From: Rufibacter sediminis
GTDB lineage: Bacteria > Bacteroidota > Bacteroidia > Cytophagales > Hymenobacteraceae
DNA: 64,000 nt
Reading direction: 5' to 3'
NCBI RefSeq assembly: GCF_014269285.1
Contig: NZ_JACOAF010000041.1
Location: forward strand, 271,086 to 335,085
Within the stretch, counting starts at the first letter, position 1, and each line of letters begins with the position of its first letter. This document shows positions 43,395-53,700 of the stretch, one piece after another. The notes under the pieces are model-generated. The model worked only from the letters and a program-made list of their open reading frames with translations, searched no databases and was not told the DNA's origin. A program made the position numbers and the translations under genes.

Positions 43395-44744
43395 ATGAGA
43401 AGAATTAAAATACTGTTCCTTTCACTGGTTATTCCTATCCTATTTGGTTGTGAAGAAAAACATGATCTACCTGGCTTAGACAAATTCTCACAGTCGCAAC
43501 TGATTGTGTGGAACAGGCACTTGAGTGAAATTATCATTAAAGATATCTTCAGTCCGCCTGTTGCCAGCCGTATTTACTCTTACCCAAACATTGCGGCATA
43601 CGAAGCCCTGGCTCCAGCCTATCCTGCTTACAAATCTCTTTCAAGCCAGTATAATGGCTTATCAGAAATTCCTCAGCCCGATACAACTAAAGAGATATAT
43701 TACCCGGTATCGAGCATCATCGCCTTCTCCACAGTGGGTAAAAAGCTTATCCTGGATGAGTTGAAGATGGAAGAATATGAGGCAGAGTATCTGGCGGAGC
43801 TAAAAAGAATCGGTATTAGGGAAGAAGTACTGAACAACTCCATTGCGTATGGCCGAGAGGTGGGAGGACATATACTGGCTTGGGCAAAGAAAGACGGTTA
43901 TGTGGAAACACGGGCACTTACCAGGCATGTTATTTCTGCCAAGCCAAATACATGGCAACCCACTGCACCTGACTACATGCCTGCTGTAGAACCTCATTGG
44001 AATAAAATAAGGCCATTTGTCATGGATTCTGCATCGCATTTCAAGCCTCAGCTGGCAACGGCCTTTGACTCTTCGGCTACATCTGGTTTTTACAAAGAGG
44101 CGATGGAAGTTTACAGCATTGTAAAGAATATCGACAAGGAGAAACTTCTTATTGCCCGTTTCTGGGACGATAACCCAAATATATCCTACACCAAAGGGCA
44201 TGTTACCTATTTCCAGCAGAAGTTAACTCCTCCCGGCCACTGGATTTCCATCACCAGTTCAGCTATCCGAAAGAATAAGCTGGACATGATGGAGGCCGCC
44301 GAAACCTATGTGATGGTTACAGCTGCGCTCGCCGATGGCTTTATTTCCTGCTGGGATGCCAAGTTTGCCTATAACTCTATTCGTCCGGATACTTATATAG
44401 AGCGCTACATTGACCCGGACTGGGACCCTATACTGCAGACGCCTCCTTTTCCGGAGTTCCCGAGTGGCCATAGTGTTATATCAGCGGCGGCAGCCACTGT
44501 GCTTACACATAAATTCGGTGACTCTTATGCTTTTATTGATTCTACGCAGCTGGCCATAGGCTTGCCAGTACGCAAATTCAACTCTTTCAACGAGGCGGCT
44601 TTCGAAGTGGGGGAGAGCCGGATCTACGGAGGCATTCACTTCCGCGCTGCCTGTGACCTTGGAGCTGAGCAGGGAAAGGCTATAGGTAACCATATCGTTT
44701 CTAAATTACGAACCCGCAAGGCAGAACAAACAGCTAAACTTTAG
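43395..44744 (+). CDS. Vanadium-dependent haloperoxidase / PAP2-type lipoprotein
   Basis: 449 residues from ATG 43395; lipobox ILFGC (Cys19). The acid-phosphatase/haloperoxidase motifs are in order: K323-x6-RP in KFAYNSIRPDTY, P356SGH in FPEFPSGHSVISAA, and S408R..H415 in SRIYGGIHFRAACD. They bind phosphate or vanadate. The family includes bacterial haloperoxidases and PAP2 phosphatases; activity cannot be told from sequence. It follows the first CRTAC1 gene by 212 bp and precedes the second. A terminator stands at its 3' end. Confidence 0.88.
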   Translation: MRRIKILFLSLVIPILFGCEEKHDLPGLDKFSQSQLIVWNRHLSEIIIKDIFSPPVASRIYSYPNIAAYEALAPAYPAYKSLSSQYNGLSEIPQPDTTKEIYYPVSSIIAFSTVGKKLILDELKMEEYEAEYLAELKRIGIREEVLNNSIAYGREVGGHILAWAKKDGYVETRALTRHVISAKPNTWQPTAPDYMPAVEPHWNKIRPFVMDSASHFKPQLATAFDSSATSGFYKEAMEVYSIVKNIDKEKLLIARFWDDNPNISYTKGHVTYFQQKLTPPGHWISITSSAIRKNKLDMMEAAETYVMVTAALADGFISCWDAKFAYNSIRPDTYIERYIDPDWDPILQTPPFPEFPSGHSVISAAAATVLTHKFGDSYAFIDSTQLAIGLPVRKFNSFNEAAFEVGESRIYGGIHFRAACDLGAEQGKAIGNHIVSKLRTRKAEQTAKL

Positions 44745-44779
44745 CCGGTCATGCTTTGCCTTGGATGTATAATTCTTTT

Positions 44780-44826
44780 AAAAGCAGTCTGCATTGGTTA
44801 ACAACCAGCAAACTGCTTTTTTAATT
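44780..44826 (+). terminator. Terminator or attenuator hairpin
   Basis: AAAAGCAGT / ACTGCTTTTTT stem with an inner GGTT/AACC hairpin, ending in T6. It ends about 10 nt before the next start codon (44836). Confidence 0.7.
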
Positions 44827-44835
44827 TTAAAACTC

Positions 44836-47800
44836 ATGTTCGCATTATTTAAAGCCTGTCCACTGTACAAGCTAAGTGCTGTATCATTTGCAACGATCCT
44901 TTTTCTTGCCGGCTGCAACACCGATCAGGGAAAAGAAGGCCAGAAGGAAAATACATCAGCAGCGGCAGAGACAGCTGCTGTACCTGTGTTATTTGAAAGC
45001 CTCTCTTCAACAGCGACAGGTATCACCTTTTCGAACACGCTTACAGAAACTGAAACCCTCAACGTGCTGGAGTTTGAGTACTTCTATAATGGCGGCGGTG
45101 TGGCGGTAGGTGACTTTAACAACGACGGTCTGCAGGATATTTTCTTTTCCGGCAATATGGTGCCCAGCAGGCTATACCTGAACAAAGGAAATCTAAAGTT
45201 TGAAGACATTACCGAACAAGCTGGCATTAATACTTCCGGTCGCTGGGCAAGCGGTGTAGCCGTAGCAGATATAAACAACGATGGCTACCAAGACATCTAT
45301 GTGTGTGTAACAGGCAAAGCAAACCCGCAGCAGCGCACAAACCTGCTCTACATCAACAACCAGGATAATTCCTTTACAGAGTCGGCCCAGCAGTACGGGC
45401 TTGCAGACAACAGCTATTCCACGCATGCCGCTTTCTTTGATTATGACAAAGATGGTGACCTGGACCTTTACCTGCTCAACCATACCTTGGAAGAAACAAA
45501 CCCTAACCTGCTGAGGCCCCAGTTACGGAATGGCTCAGGGAAAAATACAGACAAGCTTTACCGGAACAACGGGAATAACACTTTTACAGATGTCTCGAAA
45601 GCAGCTGGTATATTGGTGGAAGGCCACGGCCTGGGGGTAGCCATCAGCGACATCAACCAGGATGGTTGGCCGGATGTATACGTATCAAATGACTACCTAT
45701 CGAACGATATCCTATACCTGAACAACGGCAACGGCACCTTCACTGACAAAGCCGCGGCTTATTTCAAACATCAGAGCCAGTCGGCTATGGGCAACGATGT
45801 AGCCGACTTTAATAACGACGGGCTGGTGGATATTATCACGGTAGATATGCTACCCGAAGACAACCTCCGGAGTAAGCTGATGTTCGCGGGCATGAACTAC
45901 GACCGGTTTATGTCCGAAATTTACAACGGTTATGTTCCGCAGTACATGCGGAATACCCTTCAACTTAACAACGGTAATGCCTCTTTTAGTGAAATAGGGC
46001 AACTGGCGGGAGTACACAGCACAGACTGGAGCTGGAGCCCCCTGCTGGCCGACTTTGACAACGACGGCTACAAAGACCTGCATATCACCAACGGATTTCC
46101 GAAGGACATCACCAACCGTGACTTTATCATGTACCGCATGCAGGGCCTTAACAGCAATGTGCCAACAGAGGTGCTGAACAAGCAATTTATGAAAGTCATA
46201 GACCAGCTGCCCAGTGCCAAGAAGTCGAACTACATGTACCGGAACGAGGGTAACTTTACCTTTAGTAACCAAACCAAAGCCTGGGGACTGGAGGTGCCAT
46301 CTTTCTCAAACGGAGCAGCCTATGCCGATCTGGATGGGGACGGTGACCTGGATCTCGTGACGAACAACATAAATGGGAAAGCCTTTGTATATCGTAATAA
46401 CGCAGAAAAATACATTGGGAACAATTTCCTTAGGATAAAGCTGCAGGGAAACAAAGCAAACGCAGCTGGCTACGGTACCAAAGTCAGGGTGTTTCAGAAC
46501 AATCAGGAGCAGTTTCAGGAGTATTCACCTTACCGTGGTTTTATGTCCACGGTGGAGCCTTTTCTACATTTTGGTCTAGGTCAAGCTTCTGAAGTAGCAG
46601 CTGTAGAAGTAACCTGGCCTGACGGCAAAGTACAGCGCCTCGAAAATGTGAAAGCCAACCAGGTGCTTACGCTGGCTCATAAAAATGCCGTGGCCACTAA
46701 GGTGCTACAGCAGAAGGCTGCACCCCAACTGTTCCAAAGCGCCAACGCCAGGTATAAGATAAACTATACCCATAAGGAGGAACCTTACATTGATTTTAAG
46801 GTACAGCCGCTGCTGCCGCACAAGTATTCGCAGAACGGACCAGGTATAGCAGTGGGCGATGTGAACGGCGATGGCCTAGAGGATTTTTATGTGGGAGGAG
46901 CCTTTAAGTACCCAGGCAGAATCTTTCTGCAGTCAAAGAACGGCACCTTTACAAGCGCTGCTATCACCGACCAGACGAAGTTTGAAGAAGACATGGGCAG
47001 TTTGTTTTTCGATGCGGACGGTGACGGTGACCTGGACCTGTATGTAGTCAGTGGGGGAAATGAATTCCCGGTCAATTCGCCCTACTTTCAGGATAAACTT
47101 TACAAAAACGATGGCAAGGGCAACTTTACCCTGGATGTGCAGGCGCTGCCCAACACAACCTCCAGCGGGTCATTTGTAACAGCGGCAGACCTGGACGGCG
47201 ACGGAGACCTGGACTTATTTGTGGGCGGCAGAATGCGCCCGCAAAGCTATCCCGCTCCTGCCGAGAGTTACATCCTGCTGAATGAGGGCGGCAAATTCCG
47301 AAACGCTACAGCACAGGTATGCCCGACCTTACAAAATCTGGGGATGCTCACCGCCGCCCTCTGGACGGATTTTGATAATGACCACGCCGTAGATCTGATT
47401 GTGACAGGAGAAGGCATGCCAATAACGTTCTTCCGGAATGTGAACGGTACACTGCAGAACGTAACGGCTGCTACCAGCTTGCCTAATACCAGTGGCTGGT
47501 GGAATAGCCTGGTGGCAGGAGATTTCAACAATGACGGCGATATAGATTACATAGCGGGCAACCTGGGGCTGAATACCAAGCTTAAAGCGTCAGTCAAGGA
47601 GCCTGTAACAGTGTATGCCGCTGACTATGACCACAACGGAAGCATGGACGCTATAGTAGCACACTACGTGATGGGTAAGAACGTGCCGGCACGACCACGG
47701 GATGACATCTTTGACCAGATAGTATCGATGCGTAGGCGCTTTGCCAGTTACAACAGCTATGCCCGCGCCTCTGTTACAGAAGTACTTACTGCGGCAGAAC

Positions 47801-48402
47801 TGAACGAATCTTATGTGCTGAAAAGTGTAAACATGCATACCAGCTACCTAGAGAACATGGGCAAGGGCAAGTTCAAAATCACATCTTTGCCGATGCAGGC
47901 ACAGTTTGCGCCTGTGTATGGCATGACCGTGAACGACTATGATGGTGACGGAAACCTGGACGTGCTGCTGACCGGTAATTCTCAGGCTCCGGAGGTACTT
48001 AGTGGAGCCTATGATGCTTTCAAAGGTTTATTTTTGAAAGGAAACGGGAAGGGGGGCTTTCAGCCAGTGACGCTGCAGCAAAGTGGCTTCCTTGTAGATG
48101 GCGATGCAAAAGGAATGGCTGAACTGACCCTTTTTAATGGAAAGCCGCTGTTGCTTATAGCCAACAACGATGGTCCTCTGCAGGCATATACTACCAGCTC
48201 CGGAAGCCCGGCAAAGGTAATAAAGGTCAACCCATCTGACGCAAGGGTAGAGATAACCTTGGACACAGGTAAAAAGATAATAAAAGAGCTATATTATGGT
48301 TCTGGTTATCTCTCACAATCTACCAGAAGCATTGCCCTGCCTCAGAATACCGTCTCTGCTGTGGCTTACGACTATAACGGAAAGAGCAGAAAGATTAAAT
48401 AG
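44836..48402 (+). CDS. CRTAC1-type FG-GAP/VCBS repeat lipoprotein with central UnbV domain
   Basis: 1188 residues from ATG 44836 (TTG at 44794 rejected); lipobox FLAGC. Same plan as the gene at 39670: seven DxDxDG-like loops from about residue 92 (DFNNDGLQDI) to 498 (DLDGDGDLDL), UnbV domain at about 531-615 (NAAGYGTKVRVFQNNQEQF, LHFGLGQASEVAAVEVTWPDG), then seven more from about 673 (DVNGDGLEDF) to 1034 (DYDGDGNLDV). Similar sequence throughout shows it is a close paralogue. Only a short gap separates it from the smaller 48440 gene, so both are likely cotranscribed. Confidence 0.88.
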   Translation: MFALFKACPLYKLSAVSFATILFLAGCNTDQGKEGQKENTSAAAETAAVPVLFESLSSTATGITFSNTLTETETLNVLEFEYFYNGGGVAVGDFNNDGLQDIFFSGNMVPSRLYLNKGNLKFEDITEQAGINTSGRWASGVAVADINNDGYQDIYVCVTGKANPQQRTNLLYINNQDNSFTESAQQYGLADNSYSTHAAFFDYDKDGDLDLYLLNHTLEETNPNLLRPQLRNGSGKNTDKLYRNNGNNTFTDVSKAAGILVEGHGLGVAISDINQDGWPDVYVSNDYLSNDILYLNNGNGTFTDKAAAYFKHQSQSAMGNDVADFNNDGLVDIITVDMLPEDNLRSKLMFAGMNYDRFMSEIYNGYVPQYMRNTLQLNNGNASFSEIGQLAGVHSTDWSWSPLLADFDNDGYKDLHITNGFPKDITNRDFIMYRMQGLNSNVPTEVLNKQFMKVIDQLPSAKKSNYMYRNEGNFTFSNQTKAWGLEVPSFSNGAAYADLDGDGDLDLVTNNINGKAFVYRNNAEKYIGNNFLRIKLQGNKANAAGYGTKVRVFQNNQEQFQEYSPYRGFMSTVEPFLHFGLGQASEVAAVEVTWPDGKVQRLENVKANQVLTLAHKNAVATKVLQQKAAPQLFQSANARYKINYTHKEEPYIDFKVQPLLPHKYSQNGPGIAVGDVNGDGLEDFYVGGAFKYPGRIFLQSKNGTFTSAAITDQTKFEEDMGSLFFDADGDGDLDLYVVSGGNEFPVNSPYFQDKLYKNDGKGNFTLDVQALPNTTSSGSFVTAADLDGDGDLDLFVGGRMRPQSYPAPAESYILLNEGGKFRNATAQVCPTLQNLGMLTAALWTDFDNDHAVDLIVTGEGMPITFFRNVNGTLQNVTAATSLPNTSGWWNSLVAGDFNNDGDIDYIAGNLGLNTKLKASVKEPVTVYAADYDHNGSMDAIVAHYVMGKNVPARPRDDIFDQIVSMRRRFASYNSYARASVTEVLTAAELNESYVLKSVNMHTSYLENMGKGKFKITSLPMQAQFAPVYGMTVNDYDGDGNLDVLLTGNSQAPEVLSGAYDAFKGLFLKGNGKGGFQPVTLQQSGFLVDGDAKGMAELTLFNGKPLLLIANNDGPLQAYTTSSGSPAKVIKVNPSDARVEITLDTGKKIIKELYYGSGYLSQSTRSIALPQNTVSAVAYDYNGKSRKIK

Positions 48403-48439
48403 TAAAAGCCGCAAAAGGTATAAAAGTTAATTAAAGAAG

Positions 48440-50728
48440 ATGCTTACGCTGCATAGAAAATACTTTAGGGCTGTTTCCTGCTCCCTTCTTTTCTTTATCC
48501 TAATGCTGGTTTCCTGTACTGGGGAAAAACAGGAGGACGGACACAGAAGTATGGTCACGCTACTCGAAGAGGTTGCCCAAAAATTTTATGTTGTAGACAG
48601 CAGGTTTGCCAATCATGCACGTGTAGATTACTTTGATTCACTGGCGAACCAAGCCACCGGAAGGAAAAAATTTGACTACGAATACCAGAAAGCAATAGAG
48701 TTACTTCGCGCAGGAGAACCGGCAGAGGCTGCCAAACTGTTTGAGAAGCTTCAACAGGAGTTGCCTCAGCTAGCGCATAGTTTCACCCCGAAAGATAGAG
48801 ACCTGGCAGACAAACTGCAAGCGGATATAGCCCAATCGTACCTTCGCCTGGGCGAGCAGGAAAACTGCCTGATCAACCATACATCGGCTTCCTGCATCTT
48901 CCCGATTTCCAGCACCGGGGTGCATCAGCTACCACAGGGATCCCGAAAAGCGATTGAGCATTATACAGCGCTACTAAGCCGGAATCCTGATGCCTTGCAT
49001 TACCGGTGGCTGCTAAACATCGCTTACATGACGCTCGGTGAGTATCCGGATGGGGTACCGGAAAAATGGCTGATCCCATTAGAAAAGCAGTCAGAACATC
49101 CTGTCGCTCGTTTTGAGGAAATTGCAGGAGCGTTAGGCGTTGATGTAAATGATATATCCGGAGGCTCCATCATAGAAGATTTTGACAATGACGACTTCTT
49201 AGATATTATGGCCTCTTCCTATGGCCTACGGGACCAGATTCACTTTTTTCATAATAACGGCGACGGCTCCTTCTCAGACCATACTGAGAAAGCGGGTCTG
49301 AAGGGAATCACTAACAGCCTGAACATGATGCAGGCAGACTATAACAACGATGGCTTTATTGATGTGCTCGTGCTGCGCGGTGCCTGGTTTGAACAGCAGG
49401 GCAGGCAGCCTAACTCCTTGCTGCGAAACAACAGTGACGGCACCTTTACAGATGTTACGGCAGAGGCTGGTCTGCTCTCTTTTTACCCAACCCAGACAGC
49501 CACCTGGAGCGATTTCAACAACGATGGTTGGCTCGACCTTTTCATTGGCAATGAAACAGCCCACAGGTTTAGCCCTAATCCTTGCGAGTTGTATATTAAC
49601 CGCCGCGGCAGGTTTCATAATATCACCAAGGAGGCTGGGGTTGAACTCGCGCAATATGTTAAAGGTGTAACTTCCGGTGACTTCGACAATGACGGCTGGC
49701 AGGACATTTACATCTCCACGCTGTACGGCCAGAACTATTTGTTCCGCAACCTCGGCTTAGGGAAAAACGAGCAGCTAAAGTTTGAAGATGTAACTGAAAA
49801 GGCTGGCCTGCAGGAACCGATGATGTCGTTCCCTACTTGGTTTTATGACTATGACAACGATGGCTGGCTTGATATTTTTGTATCGGGATTTAAATTCAGC
49901 ACGGAGCCCGGTGTTTCTTACAACGTGGCAGCCGAGTATTTGGGCCTGCCAAACAACGCCGAGAAAGCACGACTCTACCGTAATAACGGAAATGGCACTT
50001 TTACAGATGTGTCAGAAAAAGTGGGTATAAGTAAATCGCTGTATACCATGGGCAGTAATTTCCTGGATATCGATAATGACGGCTGGCTGGACATGTACCT
50101 GGGCACGGGAGACCCAAGCTTTGAATCACTTATCCCTAACAAGCTGTTCCGCAACAATACCGGCAAAAGCTTTCAGGATGTAACCACTTCTGCGGGAGTA
50201 GGCCACCTGCAGAAAGGCCATGCCGTTTCTGCAGGTGATATAGACAACGACGGAGATCAGGATATTTATACCGTGATGGGCGGCGCTTTTGAAGGCGATA
50301 ATTACAGGAATGCGCTCTTCAAAAACACCTACCAGGAAAGCACTTCTGCTGGCAATAACTGGATCAAAATTAAATTTGAGGGAGCAAAAGCTAACAAAGC
50401 GGCCATCGGCACACGTCTGAAAGTGACATTTACAGATGCTGGCAGGCAAAGAACGATTTACCGGGATGTAAACTCCGGCGGAAGCTTTGGAGCCTCTACC
50501 CTGAGAGCTGAGTTAGGTTTGGGGCAGGCAACTAAAATCGACAAACTGGAAATAAAATGGGCAGGTTCCAACAGAACACAAGTATTCGAAAACATTTTAG
50601 CCAATCAGTTTGTGCAGATAAGGGAGGGCGACAGTGAGGTAAAGAAACAGGATCTTAAAAAGCTTAACCTGCAAAAGAAAAAAGGTGGGCATGATCTACA
50701 TCATGCCCACCTTTCAGATCATCAATAA
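48440..50728 (+). CDS. CRTAC1-type lipoprotein, single propeller, C-terminal UnbV
   Basis: 762 residues, lipobox LMLVSC. An N-terminal helical region (residues about 30-210, AIELLRAGEPAEAAKLFEKLQQ and IEHYTALLSRNPDALHYRWLLN) resembles TPR repeats. Then seven DxDxDG-like loops (DFDNDDFLDI, DYNNDGFIDV, DFNNDGWLDL, DFDNDGWQDI, DYDNDGWLDI, DIDNDGWLDM, DIDNDGDQDI) and a C-terminal UnbV domain (NKAAIGTRLKVTF, AELGLGQATKIDKLEIKW). It is the half-size relative of the other three. The last 16 residues are encoded by the transcription terminator, suggesting a lost stop codon. Confidence 0.88.
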   Translation: MLTLHRKYFRAVSCSLLFFILMLVSCTGEKQEDGHRSMVTLLEEVAQKFYVVDSRFANHARVDYFDSLANQATGRKKFDYEYQKAIELLRAGEPAEAAKLFEKLQQELPQLAHSFTPKDRDLADKLQADIAQSYLRLGEQENCLINHTSASCIFPISSTGVHQLPQGSRKAIEHYTALLSRNPDALHYRWLLNIAYMTLGEYPDGVPEKWLIPLEKQSEHPVARFEEIAGALGVDVNDISGGSIIEDFDNDDFLDIMASSYGLRDQIHFFHNNGDGSFSDHTEKAGLKGITNSLNMMQADYNNDGFIDVLVLRGAWFEQQGRQPNSLLRNNSDGTFTDVTAEAGLLSFYPTQTATWSDFNNDGWLDLFIGNETAHRFSPNPCELYINRRGRFHNITKEAGVELAQYVKGVTSGDFDNDGWQDIYISTLYGQNYLFRNLGLGKNEQLKFEDVTEKAGLQEPMMSFPTWFYDYDNDGWLDIFVSGFKFSTEPGVSYNVAAEYLGLPNNAEKARLYRNNGNGTFTDVSEKVGISKSLYTMGSNFLDIDNDGWLDMYLGTGDPSFESLIPNKLFRNNTGKSFQDVTTSAGVGHLQKGHAVSAGDIDNDGDQDIYTVMGGAFEGDNYRNALFKNTYQESTSAGNNWIKIKFEGAKANKAAIGTRLKVTFTDAGRQRTIYRDVNSGGSFGASTLRAELGLGQATKIDKLEIKWAGSNRTQVFENILANQFVQIREGDSEVKKQDLKKLNLQKKKGGHDLHHAHLSDHQ
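50681..50714. terminator. Terminator inside the 3' end of the coding sequence
   Basis: 14-bp perfect stem AAAGGTGGGCATGA / TCATGCCCACCTTT, loop TCTACA, in the gap-less convergence of two genes. Lies upstream of the stop codon at 50726-50728. Confidence 0.8.
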
Positions 50729-50733
50729 TGGAA

Positions 50734-53700
50734 TTAACGCTTTATTCCTCCGGGGATAGTAGCCAGGTTTGCTTGCCTGCTGCCGGTTAGTTCTGTCCGC
50801 ACCTTGCCGGCCTTATCAACTACCTGCACAGACTTTGTGCCTGCTGGCAGCCACAGCGTTCGGGAAGACTGGGAGAGGTATCCGGAGCCAAAGTAGAATT
50901 CCTGCTTTCTTTTTTTTCCGTTCGCCAGCGTAATGCTAGCATAAGCATCAGAAGGCAGAATAGAAACTGCTTGTAAAGCTGCAGCATGCGCTGCACTGCT
51001 GTAAGCCTTTAAACTATCGTTATAAGAAGCAACCAACAGCAACGGAGTTCCATTTGCAGTATTGATTTCGGCCATACCTTTGGCATCAGAATCTACTATA
51101 AAGCCGCTCCTGTTCACATTCACGGGCGAGAACTGCCCTTGTCCATTGCCTTTCAGGTATAGGCCTGTAAAGGCATCGTAACGGCCCACCACGACCTCGG
51201 TAGCATAAGAGTTGCCGACCAGCAGCATGTCCAAATTTCCGTCACCGTCGTAGTCGTTTACCGTAATACCACACACGGGTGCGAATTGCGCGCGCATGGG
51301 TAAGGCCGTGATCTTAAATTTTCCATTCCCCTGGTTCTCAATATAGCTACTGCTGAAGTGCTCGCTTTTAGCAGCGTAAGCCCCCTCTAGCCTTTCTGCT
51401 GTAAATATTTCATCAAACGATTTACTGGCGTAGTCGTCGTAGCTCCTGAACTCCCGGCGCATCGATACCATCTGATCTGTCATGTTATCGCGGCCATGCA
51501 CCAGTTGCTTTTTTCCCTGGATATAGTGCGTCATGATGGCGTCGGTTGTTCCGCTCTTGTCGAAATCCTTGGCATATACCTGAACAGGCTGCTCCTTCGA
51601 TGCCTTGAATTTAGAGTTGAGGCCTAAATTGCCAAGCACAAAGTCAATGTCGCCGTCGTTGTCAAAGTCGCCGGCGGCCATGCTGTTCCACCAGCCATGT
51701 GTACCGCTGAGCCCTGTGCCGGCGGTAACATCCTGCAGCTTGCCCTTTACGTTCTTCAGAAATGTTACAGGCATCCATTCCCCTACAAGCACCAAGTCTA
51801 CTGTGTTGTCGTTGTCAAAATCAGTCCAAAGCGCGGAGGTAACCATGCCTATATTGGAGAGCATGGGGGCAACGGTACTGGTCAGGTCTTTAAACTTGCC
51901 GCCATTGTTCTGCAGGATATAGCTCTGTGCCGGTAACGGGAATTTTCTCGGATCCACTCTGCCTCCTATAAACAAATCCAGGTCGCCGTCGTTGTCGTAA
52001 TCGGCTGCTACTACGCAGGACCCACTAGCAGTTGTCAGTGGCAGTGCTTTGGAATCAAGCGTAAAATTGCCCTTGCCATCGTTTAGGTATAGTCGGTCCT
52101 GGTAGGCCTTGTCTCCTGTGGCATGCGTACTTCCGCCGCTCACCATGTATAGGTCCAGGTCGCCGTCACCATCCACATCAAAGAACAGGCTACCCATGCC
52201 TTCTGCCTTTGTGCCTTCCAAGGGTAGCGCTTTAGATGTAAACCTGCCGTCTTTGCCCTGCAAAAACAACATACCGCTATGGGTGGCATTGCCGCTCACA
52301 TAGAAATCTTCCAGCCCATCACCGTTTACATCGCCAACCGAAATACCTGGGCCATTCTGGGAGTACTTGTGAGGTAGGAGAGGCTGCAGCTTAAAATCCA
52401 CATACTCCTGGTGCTGGTCTTTATAGGCTATGCCCACAGCTGCTGTAACCTCTTTAAAGAATGGATCCTGGCTTTTTGCTGGTTCCTGCTGTATCTTTTT
52501 CCTTGCATGCTTATAGCTAACTGTGAGCACCTGGTTTGGCTTTACGTTTTGCAGTACCTGATACCTTCCATCAGGCCATGTAATCTCCAGCACATCTACC
52601 TGTTCAACTGCTCCTAAGCCGAAGTGCAATGTATTTTCCACTGTCGATTGAAATCCCCTAAAAGGATATTGCTCGCCCACCTGCAGCTTACCGCCATAAT
52701 GCAGCACAGCCTTAGCGCCTATACCTGTCCTGTTTGCAGGCGCACCCTCAAACTTTACCCGAAGATAATTTCTGCTCTCTGCACCCTCTTTCTTTTTCTG
52801 CTCCTGCTCGGTTACCATATTCTGGTACACAAAAGGCTCCTCATCCACGTTGTTGATCACAATATCAAGGTCTCCGTCGTTGTCAAGGTCAGCATAAGCG
52901 GCCCCGCTAGAGAAGGACTCCTGTCCCAGACCCCAGTTCACCGATTCATCTGTAAAGGTTAAATCCCCGTTGTTGCGGTACAGGAAGTTGTGCTTTTTAA
53001 CGCCCTCCATTGTTTCGGCCACTTTCACCAGGTGGGTTTCAGTACCTTTATTTCCGAAGCTGGATCTTGCCTGCGTAACATAGTAGGTGGCAAAATCGAG
53101 ATGGGTAATATCCTTTCGTATACCATTTGTTATAAGAAGATCCCGGGTTCCGTCATTGTCGAAATCAGCAAACAAAGGGCTCCAGCTCCAATCGGTATAA
53201 TGTATTCCGGCTAACTGGCTGATCTCGCTGAAAGAGCCGTTGCCGTTGTTTAACTGCAGCGTGTTTCGGACATACTGCGGCATATACCCCCGCTGTAGTG
53301 CCAGCTGAAACCCATCGTAATTTTTCACGCCATTCATGAGCTTCTGTCGCCTGCTGTCATCGGGCATCATGTCTACACTAATAATATCCGGTAAACCATC
53401 GTTGTTGAAGTCTGCTATGTCCGTGCCCATTGCAAAGTGGCTCGTATGTTTCAGGTAACTGCGGATGCTCTCGGTAAAGGTGCCGTCCTGGTTATTGATG
53501 TACAGCAGGTCATCGTAAATAAAATCATTCGTAACATAGATGTCAGGCCAGCCGTCCTGGTTCAGGTCACCAATTCCCACACCCAGTCCATACCCTTCTT
53601 TGACAATGCCGGCTTCTTCGGCCACGTTTGTAAAGGTGCCGTTCCCGTTGTTCCGGTATAGCCGGTCTGTGCTTGAGTTTTCGCCCTGGCGAGGCTTTGT

